A stretch of 34,306 nt of DNA, from NCBI RefSeq assembly GCF_022763525.1, contig NZ_JALEGG010000169.1, forward strand, positions 1 to 34,306, written 5' to 3'. Each line of letters opens with the position of its first letter. The first letter of the stretch is position 1. The notes under the pieces were generated by a model. The model ran no database searches and was not told where the DNA came from. It saw only the letters and a list, made by a program, of their open reading frames with translations. Both the position numbers and the translations under genes were made by a program. Shown here one piece after another: positions 8,601-17,411 of the stretch. Source of the DNA: Acidovorax sp. (lineage in GTDB: Bacteria > Pseudomonadota > Gammaproteobacteria > Burkholderiales > Burkholderiaceae_C).

Positions 8601-11600
8601 CTACTTGGCGATGTAATCCTGCCCGTGCGGATGCAGCGGGTGCGCAGGCTGGTCCGCCGCCACCGCCGTGTTCGCTCCCGGCACGGCCTTACGTGCAAAC
8701 AGGGTGTACATGGTGGGCACCACAAAAATGGTGAGCAGCGTACCCAGGGACATCCCGCCCACGATGACCCAACCGATCTGCGTGCGCGTCTCGGCGCCGG
8801 CGCCTGAAGCCAGCGCCAGCGGGATGGCCCCCAGCACCATCGCGCCGGTGGTCATCAGGATGGGACGCAAGCGCTGCGCAGACGCTTTCACCAACGCATC
8901 CACCATCTCCATGCCCTGCTCGCGCAGCTGGTTGGTGAACTCCACGATCAGGATGCCGTGCTTGGTGATGAGCCCCACCAGCGTGATCAAGCCGATCTGC
9001 GAATACACGTTCAGCGATCCGCCGCTCCACTTGAGCGCCAGCAGCGCGCCAATCATCGACAGCGGCACCGACACCATGATCACCAGCGGGTCGATGAAGC
9101 TCTCGAACTGCGCGGCCAGCACCAGAAAAATGAATACCAGTGCCAGCACGAACACGATGCCCAGGGCACCTTGCGAGCTTTTGAACTCGCGCGAAGTGCC
9201 GTTGAGGTCGGTGGTGTAACCAGGCTTAAGGACCTTGGCGGCCGTGGCGTCCATGAAGCTCAGCGCCTCGCCCAGCGAGTAGTCGGGCGACAGGTTGGCC
9301 GTGATGGTGGCCGAGCGGCGCTGGCCGAAGTGGTTGAGCTCGCGCGGGCTCACGCTTTCGCGCACGTTGACCAGGCTGGACAGCGGGATCATTGCGTCGT
9401 TGCGGCCCCGCACGTAGATGGTGTCGATGTTCTCGGGCGTGGTGCGCCCGCGCGCCTCGGTCTGCACGATCACGTCGTACTGCTCGGCATCGCGCTTGTA
9501 GCGGGTCACCGTGCGCCCGCCCAGCATGGTCTCGATGGCCTTGGCCACCACATCCACGCTCACGCCAAGGTCGGCGGCGCGCTCGCGGTTCACCTCGATG
9601 CGCAGCTCGGGCTTGTTCAGCCGCAGGTCCACGTCCGGGCCAACGATGCCGGGGTTCTGCGCGATCTCGGCCATGAAGGCGTTCACCACGCTGTTGAGGT
9701 TCTCGTAGCTGTCCGAGGTCTGGATCACATAGGTGAGCGGGCGCGAGCGGAAGCCCTGGCCCAGCGACGGTGGCGTGATGAGAAACGCGTTCACGCCCGG
9801 CAGGCCCGACACCTTGGGCTGCAGCTCGCGCGCCAGCTCCAGCGTGGTGCGGTGGCGCTTTTCCCAGTCCACCGTGCGGTAGATCACGCTGCCCTGGGCC
9901 ACGGTGGGATTGCCGATGTTGGCGAAGATGCGGTCGAACTCGGGGTAGTCCTGGCCGATCTTTTCCAGCTCCAGCGCGTAGCGGTTGGTGTAGTCCAGCG
10001 TGGCACCGTCGGGTGCCGTCACGCTGGCCAGGATGGTGCCCCGGTCTTCCAGCGGCGACAGCTCCTGCCGCATGCTGGGGTACACCACCACGAGTGCCGC
10101 GCCACTCACCGCCATCACGGCCAGCACGATCCAGCGAGCCTGGAAGATGGCGCCGCGCACGCCCCCTCGCTCGCTGCCTTGGCTGCGCCAGCGCGCCGTC
10201 ACCAGCCACCGCAGCAGGCGGCCGTAGGCGTCCGAGAGGGCCGTCAGCCAGCGCTCCATCGAGCGGTCGAACCAGTTGGGCTTCGGGTTGTGCTTGAGCA
10301 GCAGCGAACACATCATGGGCGACAGTGTCAGCGCCACAAAGCCAGACACCACCACAGCACCCGCCAGCGCCAGCGCAAACTCCACGAACAAGCGCCCGGT
10401 GCGGCCCGGCGTGAACGCCAGCGGGGCGTAAACCGCCACCAGCGTGAGCGTCATGGCCACGATCGCAAAGCCGATCTCGCGCGCACCCTTGATGGCGGCG
10501 GAGAACGGGTCCAGCCCTTCTTCGATATGCCGGTAGATGTTCTCCAGCATCACGATGGCATCGTCCACCACCAGCCCGATGGCCAGCACCAGCGCCAGCA
10601 GCGTGAGCGTGTTGATCGAAAACCCCGCCAGCGACATCAGCGCAAAGCTGCCCACCAGGCTCACCGGGATCGTGACGATGGGAATGATGGACGCGCGGAA
10701 GGTGCGCAGGAACACGAAGATCACCAGCGCCACCAGCACCACGGCCTCGGCGATGGTGGCGTATACGCTTTTGATCGACCGGTCAATGAACAGCGAGTTG
10801 TCGTTGGCAATGTCGATGCCGATGTCCGGGGGCAGGTCGGCCTTCAGGGTGGGCAGCATGGCCCGCACACCTTGAGACAGCTCCAGCGGGTTGGCAGTAG
10901 CCTGACGGATCACCCCGACCGAAATGGCCTCGCGTCCGTTCAGGCGCACACGGCTGCGGTCGCTGGCCGCCCCCTCTTCCACCCGCGCCACGTCGCGGAT
11001 GCGCACCGGAAAGCCGTTCACCGTCCGGATCACCACGTTGGAGAACTGCGCGGGCGTGGCCAGGTCCGTCTGGGAAGTGACGCTGAACTCGCGCTGCTGC
11101 GACTCGATGCGGCCGGCGGGCAGCTCCAGGTTGTTCTTGCGAATGGCGTCTTCCACGTCCTGCGTGGTCAGGCGGTAGGCCGCCATGCGTTCCGGATCCA
11201 GCCACACGCGCATGGCGTATTTGCGCTCGCCGTAGATGGGCACATCGGCCACACCCGTCACCGTCTGCAAACGCGGCTTGACGATGCGATTGACCAGGTC
11301 GTTGATCTCCAGCGGCGTGCGCGTGTCGCTGCTGAAGGCCAGCCACATCACGGGCGATGCATCGGCCTCGACCTTGGCGATCACCGGCTCGTCCACGGCA
11401 TCGGGCAGGCGGTTGCGCACCCGCGCGGTGCGGTCGCGCACCTCGGCGGCGGCGTTGTCCGCATCTTTTTCGAGGCGAAAGCGCACGCTGATCTGGCTTT
11501 GCTCGGCGCGGCTGATGGAGGTGATCACATCCACCGCGTCAATGCCAGCGATGGAGTCTTCGAGCGGCTTGGTGACCTGGGATTCAATCACCTCGGCGGA

Positions 11601-11762
11601 CGCGCCCGCATAGCGCACGCTCACGGTGACCACAGGTTCGTCGATCTTGGGGTATTCGCGCACCGAAAGGCGCGTGAAGCTCACCGCGCCGATCAGCAGC
11701 ACCAGCAACGAAAGCACGGTCGCAAAAACCGGCCGACGGATGGAGATTTCAGCGAGTTGCAT
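8601..11762 (-). CDS. RND-family multidrug efflux permease (HAE-1 type)
   Basis: 1053 residues, the normal length for AcrB/MexB-like inner-membrane proton antiporters. The N-terminus is SIRRPVFATVLSLLVLLIGAVSF (helix 1), then the REYPKIDEPVVTVSVRYAGAS segment typical of HAE-1 pumps. Two large periplasmic loops and twelve expected helices are present. The proton-relay aspartate pair is in LAIGLVVDDAIVMLENIYRH near residue 400. The second half repeats the pattern (LVLAAQFESFIDPLVIMVSVPLS, and GLITKHGILIVEF). It is downstream of its adaptor gene by 22 bases in the same operon. No outer-membrane channel or local regulator is in the window, so it probably uses a channel encoded elsewhere. The substrate cannot be read from sequence. 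Confidence 0.94.
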   Translation of the reverse strand: MQLAEISIRRPVFATVLSLLVLLIGAVSFTRLSVREYPKIDEPVVTVSVRYAGASAEVIESQVTKPLEDSIAGIDAVDVITSISRAEQSQISVRFRLEKDADNAAAEVRDRTARVRNRLPDAVDEPVIAKVEADASPVMWLAFSSDTRTPLEINDLVNRIVKPRLQTVTGVADVPIYGERKYAMRVWLDPERMAAYRLTTQDVEDAIRKNNLELPAGRIESQQREFSVTSQTDLATPAQFSNVVIRTVNGFPVRIRDVARVEEGAASDRSRVRLNGREAISVGVIRQATANPLELSQGVRAMLPTLKADLPPDIGIDIANDNSLFIDRSIKSVYATIAEAVVLVALVIFVFLRTFRASIIPIVTIPVSLVGSFALMSLAGFSINTLTLLALVLAIGLVVDDAIVMLENIYRHIEEGLDPFSAAIKGAREIGFAIVAMTLTLVAVYAPLAFTPGRTGRLFVEFALALAGAVVVSGFVALTLSPMMCSLLLKHNPKPNWFDRSMERWLTALSDAYGRLLRWLVTARWRSQGSERGGVRGAIFQARWIVLAVMAVSGAALVVVYPSMRQELSPLEDRGTILASVTAPDGATLDYTNRYALELEKIGQDYPEFDRIFANIGNPTVAQGSVIYRTVDWEKRHRTTLELARELQPKVSGLPGVNAFLITPPSLGQGFRSRPLTYVIQTSDSYENLNSVVNAFMAEIAQNPGIVGPDVDLRLNKPELRIEVNRERAADLGVSVDVVAKAIETMLGGRTVTRYKRDAEQYDVIVQTEARGRTTPENIDTIYVRGRNDAMIPLSSLVNVRESVSPRELNHFGQRRSATITANLSPDYSLGEALSFMDATAAKVLKPGYTTDLNGTSREFKSSQGALGIVFVLALVFIFLVLAAQFESFIDPLVIMVSVPLSMIGALLALKWSGGSLNVYSQIGLITLVGLITKHGILIVEFTNQLREQGMEMVDALVKASAQRLRPILMTTGAMVLGAIPLALASGAGAETRTQIGWVIVGGMSLGTLLTIFVVPTMYTLFARKAVPGANTAVAADQPAHPLHPHGQDYIAK

Positions 11763-11784
11763 GGCAATCTTGGAACTTCATCGA

Positions 11785-13194
11785 TCAGGCAGGCTGGCGC
11801 AACCCGCCTGGCGTGGCCTGGCCCGTCGAGCCCGCAGGCTGCTGGCAAGGGTTGGGGCCGGGCAAGGGCGGCACCACCGCGGCTGCGGCAACCGCCGTGG
11901 CAGGCGGGACGGCCGACATCGGCTGCTCTGCCGTCCGGGGACTGCCGCTGCCAGTCCCCGTGGGCGCTGGCGCGTCGCCCAAAGCCACGGCCCCGGCGGC
12001 GCCGCTGCTACCCGCTGCGCTGGCTGCCCCCGAGGCGGCTGCGCGCGGGGGCGGCGGCGCAGCGCCATGACCCGGCTTACCCAATTCCACCACCCGCACC
12101 GCGGCGCCATCCTTCTGGATGCGCTGCTGGCCCGCGGTCACCACCATGTCGCCCGTGGCCAGCCCATCCACCACCTCCACCAGCCCGGGGATGCGCGCAC
12201 CCAGCTTGACGGGCGTGCGCCGCGCCATGCGGGTGCCGGGTTCCTTGCCCTCCACAATCTTGAACACATAGGGGCTGCTGCCGTCGGGCACGATGGCCTC
12301 CTCGGGGATCACCCGGGCATCGCCGCGCTCGGAAAACACGGCCGTCACGCGCGCAAACATGCCGGGGCGCAGTTGCAGCCGCCGGTTGTCAATGCAGCCG
12401 CGCACCGCCACCGCGCGGCCGTCAGCGTCAATCTGGGGGTTGATGGCCTGCACCACGGCGCTGTAGCGCACGCCGGGCAAGGCGTCGAACGCCACCTGAG
12501 CGGTCTGGCCCGTGCGGACCTTGCCTTGCAGGCGCTCGGGCAGTCGGAAGTCGACGTACACCGCATCCAGGTCCTCGATATTCACGATGTCCGCGCCGTC
12601 CTTGAGGTAGTCGCCCACGTTCACGCCACGAATACCGGCAATGCCATCAAACGGAGCCACGATCTTCAGGCGCGATGCTGTGGCCTGCGCGAGCGCCAGC
12701 TTGGCCCGCGCCACTTCCAGGTTGGCCGCGCTTTCATCGACCGAACGCTGGCTGATGAAGCCCTGGGCCACCAGCTCCTGATTGCGCTTGTGGTTGGCTT
12801 GGGCAATCGACAGCTCGGCCTGGCTCTGCTGCACCTGCGCGCGGGGCAACTGGTCGTCAAACTGCACCAGCACCTGTCCGCGCCGCACACGTTCGCCATC
12901 GCGAAAGTTGAGCGCCGTGATGCGCCCGCTCACCTCAGGGCGAAGCACCACGCTCCGGCGCGACCGCAGGCTGCCCACGGCCTCTGCATCATCGCGCAAG
13001 GCCATCTGTCGCACAGCCACGGCCTCCACCGCCACGGGCCGGCCAGCCCCCCCCTTGGCTGCAGCGCCCCCCCGGCTGTCGGCAGGCGCCTCGCTGCGCT
13101 GGGGCTGCCCAGGCTTTTGAAACCACCAGGCTGCGCCCGACGCGGCAGCAATGCCGATGACTGCGAAGACGATGTACTTTTTCTGGGACGCCAT
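11785..13194 (-). CDS. RND efflux periplasmic adaptor (membrane fusion protein)
   Basis: 469 residues. An N-terminal anchor (IVFAVIGIAAASGAAWWF) without a lipobox is followed by a barrel-sandwich domain (LRPEVSGRITALNFRDGERVRRGQVLVQFDD), a helical hairpin (about residues 115-180), the second lipoyl half (RLKIVAPFDGIAGIRGVNVGDYL), and a beta-barrel with RLQLRPGMFARV and VIPEEAIVPDG. The last 80-90 residues are an unusual Ala/Pro/Gly-rich tail not needed by the family. I chose the ATG at 13194, just before the anchor; the frame is open further upstream, into the neighbouring gene, and those codons are shadow. First gene of the pump operon. Confidence 0.92.
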   Translation of the reverse strand: MASQKKYIVFAVIGIAAASGAAWWFQKPGQPQRSEAPADSRGGAAAKGGAGRPVAVEAVAVRQMALRDDAEAVGSLRSRRSVVLRPEVSGRITALNFRDGERVRRGQVLVQFDDQLPRAQVQQSQAELSIAQANHKRNQELVAQGFISQRSVDESAANLEVARAKLALAQATASRLKIVAPFDGIAGIRGVNVGDYLKDGADIVNIEDLDAVYVDFRLPERLQGKVRTGQTAQVAFDALPGVRYSAVVQAINPQIDADGRAVAVRGCIDNRRLQLRPGMFARVTAVFSERGDARVIPEEAIVPDGSSPYVFKIVEGKEPGTRMARRTPVKLGARIPGLVEVVDGLATGDMVVTAGQQRIQKDGAAVRVVELGKPGHGAAPPPPRAAASGAASAAGSSGAAGAVALGDAPAPTGTGSGSPRTAEQPMSAVPPATAVAAAAVVPPLPGPNPCQQPAGSTGQATPGGLRQPA

Positions 13195-13350
13195 GGGAGC
13201 AATGAGCGGGTGAGAAGCGATGGTTGAGCGGATGCCACGGAGAAGGCAGTCAAACAATGTATCAGTGCGTGTCTTGCAGTGCAGCCAACCTGGGCAAGAC
13301 CCCAGGGGCAATTGCGGCAGATTTACCCGGGCTTTACATGCCCAGGGCAC

Positions 13351-13374
13351 AAAAAAAGCCCCCGCAGGAGCTTT
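13351..13374 (-). terminator. Rho-independent terminator after rnhA
   Basis: On the minus strand AAAGCTCC-TGCG-GGGGCTTT forms an eight-pair stem with a four-base loop, followed by a T run. It lies 50 bases past the rnhA stop and separates rnhA from the pump operon. The rest of 13195-13424 should hold the pump operon promoter, which I could not place with confidence. Confidence 0.85.
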
Positions 13375-13424
13375 GCGATGTCGCACGGGGCGCGAAAGCA
13401 GGCGCCGTGCCGCCTGCGCGCGCC

Positions 13425-13874
13425 CTATCCTCGGCCCATGGCCTTTTCGACGCCGCGATTGGCCAGCGCATCGGCGCGTTCGTTGCCCGGATCGCCCGAA
13501 TGCCCCTTCACCCAGCGCCATTCGATGCGATGGCCGCCCGTGGTCACGAGCGCATCCAGCCGCTGCCACAGCTCCACGTTCTTGACGGGCTGCTTGGAGG
13601 CCGTGCGCCAGCCTTTGGCCTTCCAGCCATGGATCCACTCGGTGATGCCCTTGCGCACGTACTCGCTGTCGAGGTACAGCGTGACCGCGCACGGCCGCTT
13701 CAAAGCCGAAAGCGCTTCGATCACTGCCATGAGTTCCATGCGGTTGTTGGTGGTGCCCAACTCGCCGCCAAACAGCTCCTTTTCCGTCGTTCCCGACCGC
13801 AGCCATGCGCCCCAACCTCCGGGTCCGGGGTTGCCCTTGCAGGCGCCATCTGTATATATCTCTACCTGGTTCAA
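13425..13874 (-). CDS. rnhA: Ribonuclease HI
   Basis: 149 residues (E. coli: 155). Cleaves the RNA strand of RNA-DNA hybrids in the cytoplasm. All active-site residues are present: D9 ([12 protein letters not shown]), E47 (NNRMEL), D69 (LYLDSEYV), H125 (KGHSG) and D135 (NERADALAN). The start appears to be TTG at 13874, preceded by AGGAA and overlapping the stop codon of the methyltransferase gene (TTGA), which gives the standard N-terminus. A longer reading frame upstream is only the shadow of the methyltransferase. rnhA next to a YafS-like methyltransferase, gloB and mltD matches the E. coli order, but dnaQ is not adjacent here. Confidence 0.95.
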   Translation of the reverse strand: MNQVEIYTDGACKGNPGPGGWGAWLRSGTTEKELFGGELGTTNNRMELMAVIEALSALKRPCAVTLYLDSEYVRKGITEWIHGWKAKGWRTASKQPVKNVELWQRLDALVTTGGHRIEWRWVKGHSGDPGNERADALANRGVEKAMGRG

Positions 13875-14740
13875 ACTATGTTCCTGTTGTCGTTTTCGGT
13901 ACGTTTCCACGGGGGCGCCGTGGTTGCGGGCTGCCCGGCGAGGGCCGTCCGGTTGGCGATGGGCACGGTGGCGGCCTGTGGCTGGCGGCTGGTGCGCCAC
14001 GCCGGCTCCAGCAAGCGCATTCCGTGGACCCGCTTGACGGCCACCACAAAATACGCTGCACCAAAAATCGGCCACCACCGTTCACCCAGCGGATCCATGA
14101 GGCTGCAACGCTCCAGCCACTGCGCGCTGCGCACCGCTGGACGATAACAGCCAAAACGGGCCGATTCGACTTCAAAGCTCAGAAGCCGGAGCCAGTCGCG
14201 CAAACGCCGGTAGCCGATGAACTCCCCGACATCAGGGAAGTACAGCGTCCCCTTGCCCAGCCGCTGATACAGGCGTGCGCGCCACTGGCGCAGCCCCCAC
14301 AGGCTGGCAGGGTTCAGGCCGCTGATCACCACCCGGCCTTCGGGCACCAGCACGCGCTCGACTTCGCGCAAGGCTGCATGGGGGTCAATGCTCAGCTCCA
14401 AGGTGTGGGGCAGCACCAGCAAGTCCAGACTCGCCTCGGGAAAGGGCAGCGCCACCGGCTCGGCGAGCAGGTCCACCGCGCGGCGCTGCAATGCGCCATC
14501 GCCATTGCCGGTTTCCAGAAAGGCGATCGAGCCCGCCACGGCCTCCTGCCCCAAAGCCAGCCACTGGTGCGGCATGCGGTTGGTGCGCAGGCCATCAAGC
14601 AGTGGCATCCCCAGCTGAAGGCTGTGGTACCCGAAGATGTCCGCCACCGCTTCATCAAATCGTGCCTGCTCCCACGCGAGCAGGTACCGGCCCGGGGGCG
14701 ACTCGAACCAATGGTGCAAACCTATAATTTGATCGCTCAT
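13871..14740 (-). CDS. SAM-dependent methyltransferase-like protein (YafS-like)
   Basis: 289 residues. The central part [47 protein letters not shown] (shown by its parts [11 protein letters not shown] and [15 protein letters not shown]) fits motifs II and III of class I methyltransferases (Methyltransf_11). The glycine-rich SAM-binding motif I is poor: FLETGNGDG stands where E/D-x-G-x-G-x-G is expected, so activity is uncertain. The start is ATG 14740, overlapping on the opposite strand the ATG of gloB. Its stop overlaps the rnhA start. The position between gloB and rnhA equals that of yafS in E. coli. The substrate is unknown. Confidence 0.8.
   Translation of the reverse strand: MSDQIIGLHHWFESPPGRYLLAWEQARFDEAVADIFGYHSLQLGMPLLDGLRTNRMPHQWLALGQEAVAGSIAFLETGNGDGALQRRAVDLLAEPVALPFPEASLDLLVLPHTLELSIDPHAALREVERVLVPEGRVVISGLNPASLWGLRQWRARLYQRLGKGTLYFPDVGEFIGYRRLRDWLRLLSFEVESARFGCYRPAVRSAQWLERCSLMDPLGERWWPIFGAAYFVVAVKRVHGMRLLEPAWRTSRQPQAATVPIANRTALAGQPATTAPPWKRTENDNRNIV
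14723..14728 (+). promoter_or_regulatory. Consensus -10 element for gloB
   Basis: A perfect TATAAT eleven bases before the gloB ATG, inside the first codons of the divergent methyltransferase gene. Initiation 6-8 bases downstream would leave a leader of only a few bases, so gloB mRNA may be close to leaderless. No good -35 hexamer is seen at 16-18 bases. Confidence 0.5.
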
Positions 14741-15515
14741 GAATCTGCTGCCACTGCCCGCCTTTACCGACAACTACATCTGGATGCTGCATGACGGCCG
14801 CCAGGCGATGGTTGTGGATCCCGGCGATTCCACGCCCGTGCTGCAGGCGTTGCAGCAAACGGGCGTGCAGTTGCAGGCCATTCTAGTCACGCACCACCAT
14901 GCCGATCATGTCGGCGGCGTGGACGCCTTGCGCAATGCGACCGGCGCCGCGGTGTACGGCCCAGCCCGCGAAAACATTCCCGGCCCGCTGCAACGCCTTT
15001 CACACGGGGACACGGTGCAGACCATGGGACTGCGCTTCGAAGTCATCGATGTGCCGGGCCACACCGCGGGCCACATTGCCTACTACTGCCCCGACATCGA
15101 CGGGGAGCCACTGCTGTTCTGCGGCGATACGCTGTTCTCTGCGGGTTGTGGCCGGCTGTTCGAAGGCACACCCGCCCAGATGCTGCACTCGCTGGACCAA
15201 CTGGCGGCCCTGCCCGGCAACACCCGCGTGTGCTGCACGCATGAGTACACGCTGTCGAACCTGAAATTTGCGCGTGCCGTGGAACCTGGCAACGCCGCCG
15301 TGCTCCACCACAGCGCGCAATGCGAGGCGCTGCGCGCGGCCAACCAGCCGACGCTGCCATCGCGGCTCGACCTGGAGCGCGCCATCAACCCCTTCCTGCG
15401 CGTTCGGCAACCTGCGGTGGCCCAGGCCGCCCAGGCCTATGACGCGCAGGTGAATCAAGACGACGCTGTGGCCGTGCTGGCGGCCCTGCGCCAATGGAAA
15501 AACGAGTTTCGATGA
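14739..15515 (+). CDS. gloB: Hydroxyacylglutathione hydrolase (glyoxalase II)
   Basis: 258 residues, usual length. Hydrolyses S-lactoylglutathione to lactate and glutathione, the second step of methylglyoxal detoxification. The metallo-beta-lactamase binuclear metal motif THHHADHVGG is at residues 51-60. Further ligands are in VPGHTAGHIAYY and FCGDTLFSAGCGR, and the glyoxalase II C-terminal segment CTHEYTLSNLKFA is present. Its ATG overlaps the methyltransferase ATG on the other strand (CATG), and its stop overlaps mltD (ATGA), implying coupled translation. Confidence 0.96.
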   Translation: MNLLPLPAFTDNYIWMLHDGRQAMVVDPGDSTPVLQALQQTGVQLQAILVTHHHADHVGGVDALRNATGAAVYGPARENIPGPLQRLSHGDTVQTMGLRFEVIDVPGHTAGHIAYYCPDIDGEPLLFCGDTLFSAGCGRLFEGTPAQMLHSLDQLAALPGNTRVCCTHEYTLSNLKFARAVEPGNAAVLHHSAQCEALRAANQPTLPSRLDLERAINPFLRVRQPAVAQAAQAYDAQVNQDDAVAVLAALRQWKNEFR

Positions 15516-17032
15516 AAATCTTGCACATTGCCGGCCTGGCCTGCGCGCTTTGGCTGACGGGCTGCGCCACTACCGGCCCATCTCAAGGCAGCGCAGCGAG
15601 CGCTGCGCAAACCTCTCCCACCGACGCACCGACCCGCTCCACCCACACGCCCGTCATTCCCAATGGGCCGCTGAGCCCCATCGCCGCAGCGCAGGCTGCC
15701 AGCGGCCAGGTCGCTTCGCTGTCGACCCCCGCCGACCTGTGGGACCGCATTCGCCGCGGCTTCGCCATGCCCGACCTGCAGCACGAACTGGTGCAGGACC
15801 GCGAGCAGTGGTATGCCGCCCGCCCCGACTACATGCAGCGCATGACCGAGCGGTCCAGCAAGTACCTGTTTCACATCGTTGAAGAGCTGGAGCGGCGCGG
15901 CATGCCGACCGAGCTGGCGCTGCTGCCCTACATCGAGAGCGCGTTCAACCCGCAGGCCGTGTCGAGCGCCAAGGCGGCCGGAATGTGGCAGTTCATGCCC
16001 GCCACCGGCAACTATTTCGACCTCAAGCAGAACGCCTTCCGCGACGATCGCCGCGATGTGCTCGCGTCCACCCGCGCCGCGCTCGACTACCTGCAAAAGC
16101 TCTACAACATGTTTGGCGACTGGCACCTGGCCCTGGCCGCCTACAACTGGGGCGAAGGCAGCGTGGGCCGCGCCATTGCCCGCAACCAGAAGCAGGGCCT
16201 GGGCACCAGCTACACCGACCTGAACATGCCAGCCGAAACGCGCATGTACGTGCCCAAGCTTCAGGCGGTGAAAAACATCGTGGCCAACCCCGAAGCGTTC
16301 CGCACCGAACTGCCGCTCATCGAAAACCACCCCTACTTCCAGACGGTGGACATCACCCACGATATCGACGTGGCCCTGGTGGCCCAGCTCGCCGGCATCC
16401 GTGAAGACGACTTCCGGGCGCTGAACCCTTCGTTCAACAAGCCAGTGATCCTTGCCGCCGGCACGCCCCAGATCCTGCTGCCCTGGGACAACGCCAAGGT
16501 CTTCCAGCGCAACCTGGACGCGCGCCGGGACGGGCAGTACGCCAGCTGGACGGTGTGGTCCGTTCCCGCCACGATGACTGTGGCCGAAGCCGCCCAGCGC
16601 GCCGGGATGAGCGAGAACGATCTGCGCAGCGTCAACAACATCCCGCCACGCATGCTGATCAAGGCGGGCTCGGCGCTCATGATCCCGCGCTCGTCGGCCA
16701 TCCGGCAAGACGTTTCGCCGCACTTGGCGGACAACGGGCAAGTCGCCTTTTCGCCCGAGATTGTCACCCGCCGCACCACCGTGCGCGCCCGCAAGGGCGA
16801 GACAGTCGCCAGCATCGCCCGGCGCTACAAGCTGGCAGCGTCTGCCGTGGCCGACTGGAACGACGTGCGGGCCTCGGCCGCGTTCAAGGTGGGCCAGCAG
16901 GTGATTGTGTACCTGCCAGTACGGCAGGCTGGACCAGCGCGGAAGGCAGCGGCCAGCTCGGCCCCCAGCAAGAAGTCCGCGTCAGCGCCCACGCGACGGG
17001 GCGGCACGCCTTCCAAGGTCAAGCGCCGCTGA
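15512..17032 (+). CDS. mltD: Membrane-bound lytic murein transglycosylase D
   Basis: 506 residues. A lipoprotein: lipobox LTGC with C18, so probably tethered to the outer membrane. The SLT domain has catalytic E142 in LLPYIESAFNPQAVS, followed by AAGMWQFMPATG and LALAAYNWGEGSV, the family 1 signatures. A LysM domain near the C-terminus (RKGETVASIARRYKLAASAVADWN, about 430-475) binds peptidoglycan; a weaker LysM-like segment (VWSVPATMTVAEAAQRAGMSENDLRSVN) precedes it. The tail is Lys/Arg/Ser-rich. It cleaves glycan strands with formation of 1,6-anhydromuropeptides. I chose ATG 15512 over one at 15494 because it gives a proper lipoprotein signal and the ATGA overlap. Confidence 0.94.
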   Translation: MKILHIAGLACALWLTGCATTGPSQGSAASAAQTSPTDAPTRSTHTPVIPNGPLSPIAAAQAASGQVASLSTPADLWDRIRRGFAMPDLQHELVQDREQWYAARPDYMQRMTERSSKYLFHIVEELERRGMPTELALLPYIESAFNPQAVSSAKAAGMWQFMPATGNYFDLKQNAFRDDRRDVLASTRAALDYLQKLYNMFGDWHLALAAYNWGEGSVGRAIARNQKQGLGTSYTDLNMPAETRMYVPKLQAVKNIVANPEAFRTELPLIENHPYFQTVDITHDIDVALVAQLAGIREDDFRALNPSFNKPVILAAGTPQILLPWDNAKVFQRNLDARRDGQYASWTVWSVPATMTVAEAAQRAGMSENDLRSVNNIPPRMLIKAGSALMIPRSSAIRQDVSPHLADNGQVAFSPEIVTRRTTVRARKGETVASIARRYKLAASAVADWNDVRASAAFKVGQQVIVYLPVRQAGPARKAAASSAPSKKSASAPTRRGGTPSKVKRR

Positions 17033-17056
17033 CGGGCGTTCCCCTTTCGCTTCTTC

Positions 17057-17073
17057 GCGACCGGCAGGGTCGC
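17057..17073. terminator. Hairpin between convergent mltD and DUF3096 genes
   Basis: GCGACC-GGCAG-GGTCGC is a perfect six-pair stem with a five-base loop between the 3' ends of two convergent genes. No T run follows on either strand, so an intrinsic terminator is only possible, not shown. Confidence 0.3.
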
Positions 17074-17226
17074 TTAGATCTTGAGGGAATGCATCCCCAT
17101 CAGTCCAAGAATGCCCATGATGATCAGGTACAGCGCCACGATGGTGCTGAGCAGGCGCGGCATGATGAGGATGAGGATGCCCGCGATCAGAGAAACGAGC
17201 GGGCCAATGCTGAGCGTGAAGGTCAT
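17074..17226 (-). CDS. DUF3096 family membrane micro-protein
   Basis: Only 50 residues: it begins MTFTLSIGPLVSLIAGILIL, continues IMPRLLSTIVALYLIIMGIL and ends GLMGMHSLKI. Two hydrophobic helices flank a PRLL turn, as in the DUF3096 family of small inner-membrane proteins. ATG 17226 is preceded by AAGGA at six to seven bases. The gene is convergent with mltD and not clearly linked to another gene. The function is unknown in the family as far as I know. Confidence 0.8.
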   Translation of the reverse strand: MTFTLSIGPLVSLIAGILILIMPRLLSTIVALYLIIMGILGLMGMHSLKI

Positions 17227-17411
17227 ACGGGGTCCTTGGTCAGGGAGGGTGATAGGCCGAGGCTACGGCAATCCCCATGCCGCCGAATGTAAGCCATTGT
17301 CCCGATCCGTCAGCCTCGGTATCGGATGATCGCGCCATCGCGCCCCCTCCACTGCCAGGCAAAGCACAGCTCCACCCTCCGCGGCCTCTAGGCGCCCGCG
17401 CCTGCAGTCGT

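Noticed and set aside
8958-12209. A very long plus-strand open frame (over 1000 codons) opposite the RND gene
   Set aside because: It is antisense to a complete RND permease with all motifs, its composition is His/Arg/Gln-rich nonsense, and such shadows are expected in GC-rich DNA.
15494-15511. An upstream in-frame ATG for mltD at 15494
   Set aside because: It would add six residues before the lipoprotein signal and lies inside gloB; ATG 15512 overlaps the gloB stop and fits a lipoprotein signal better.
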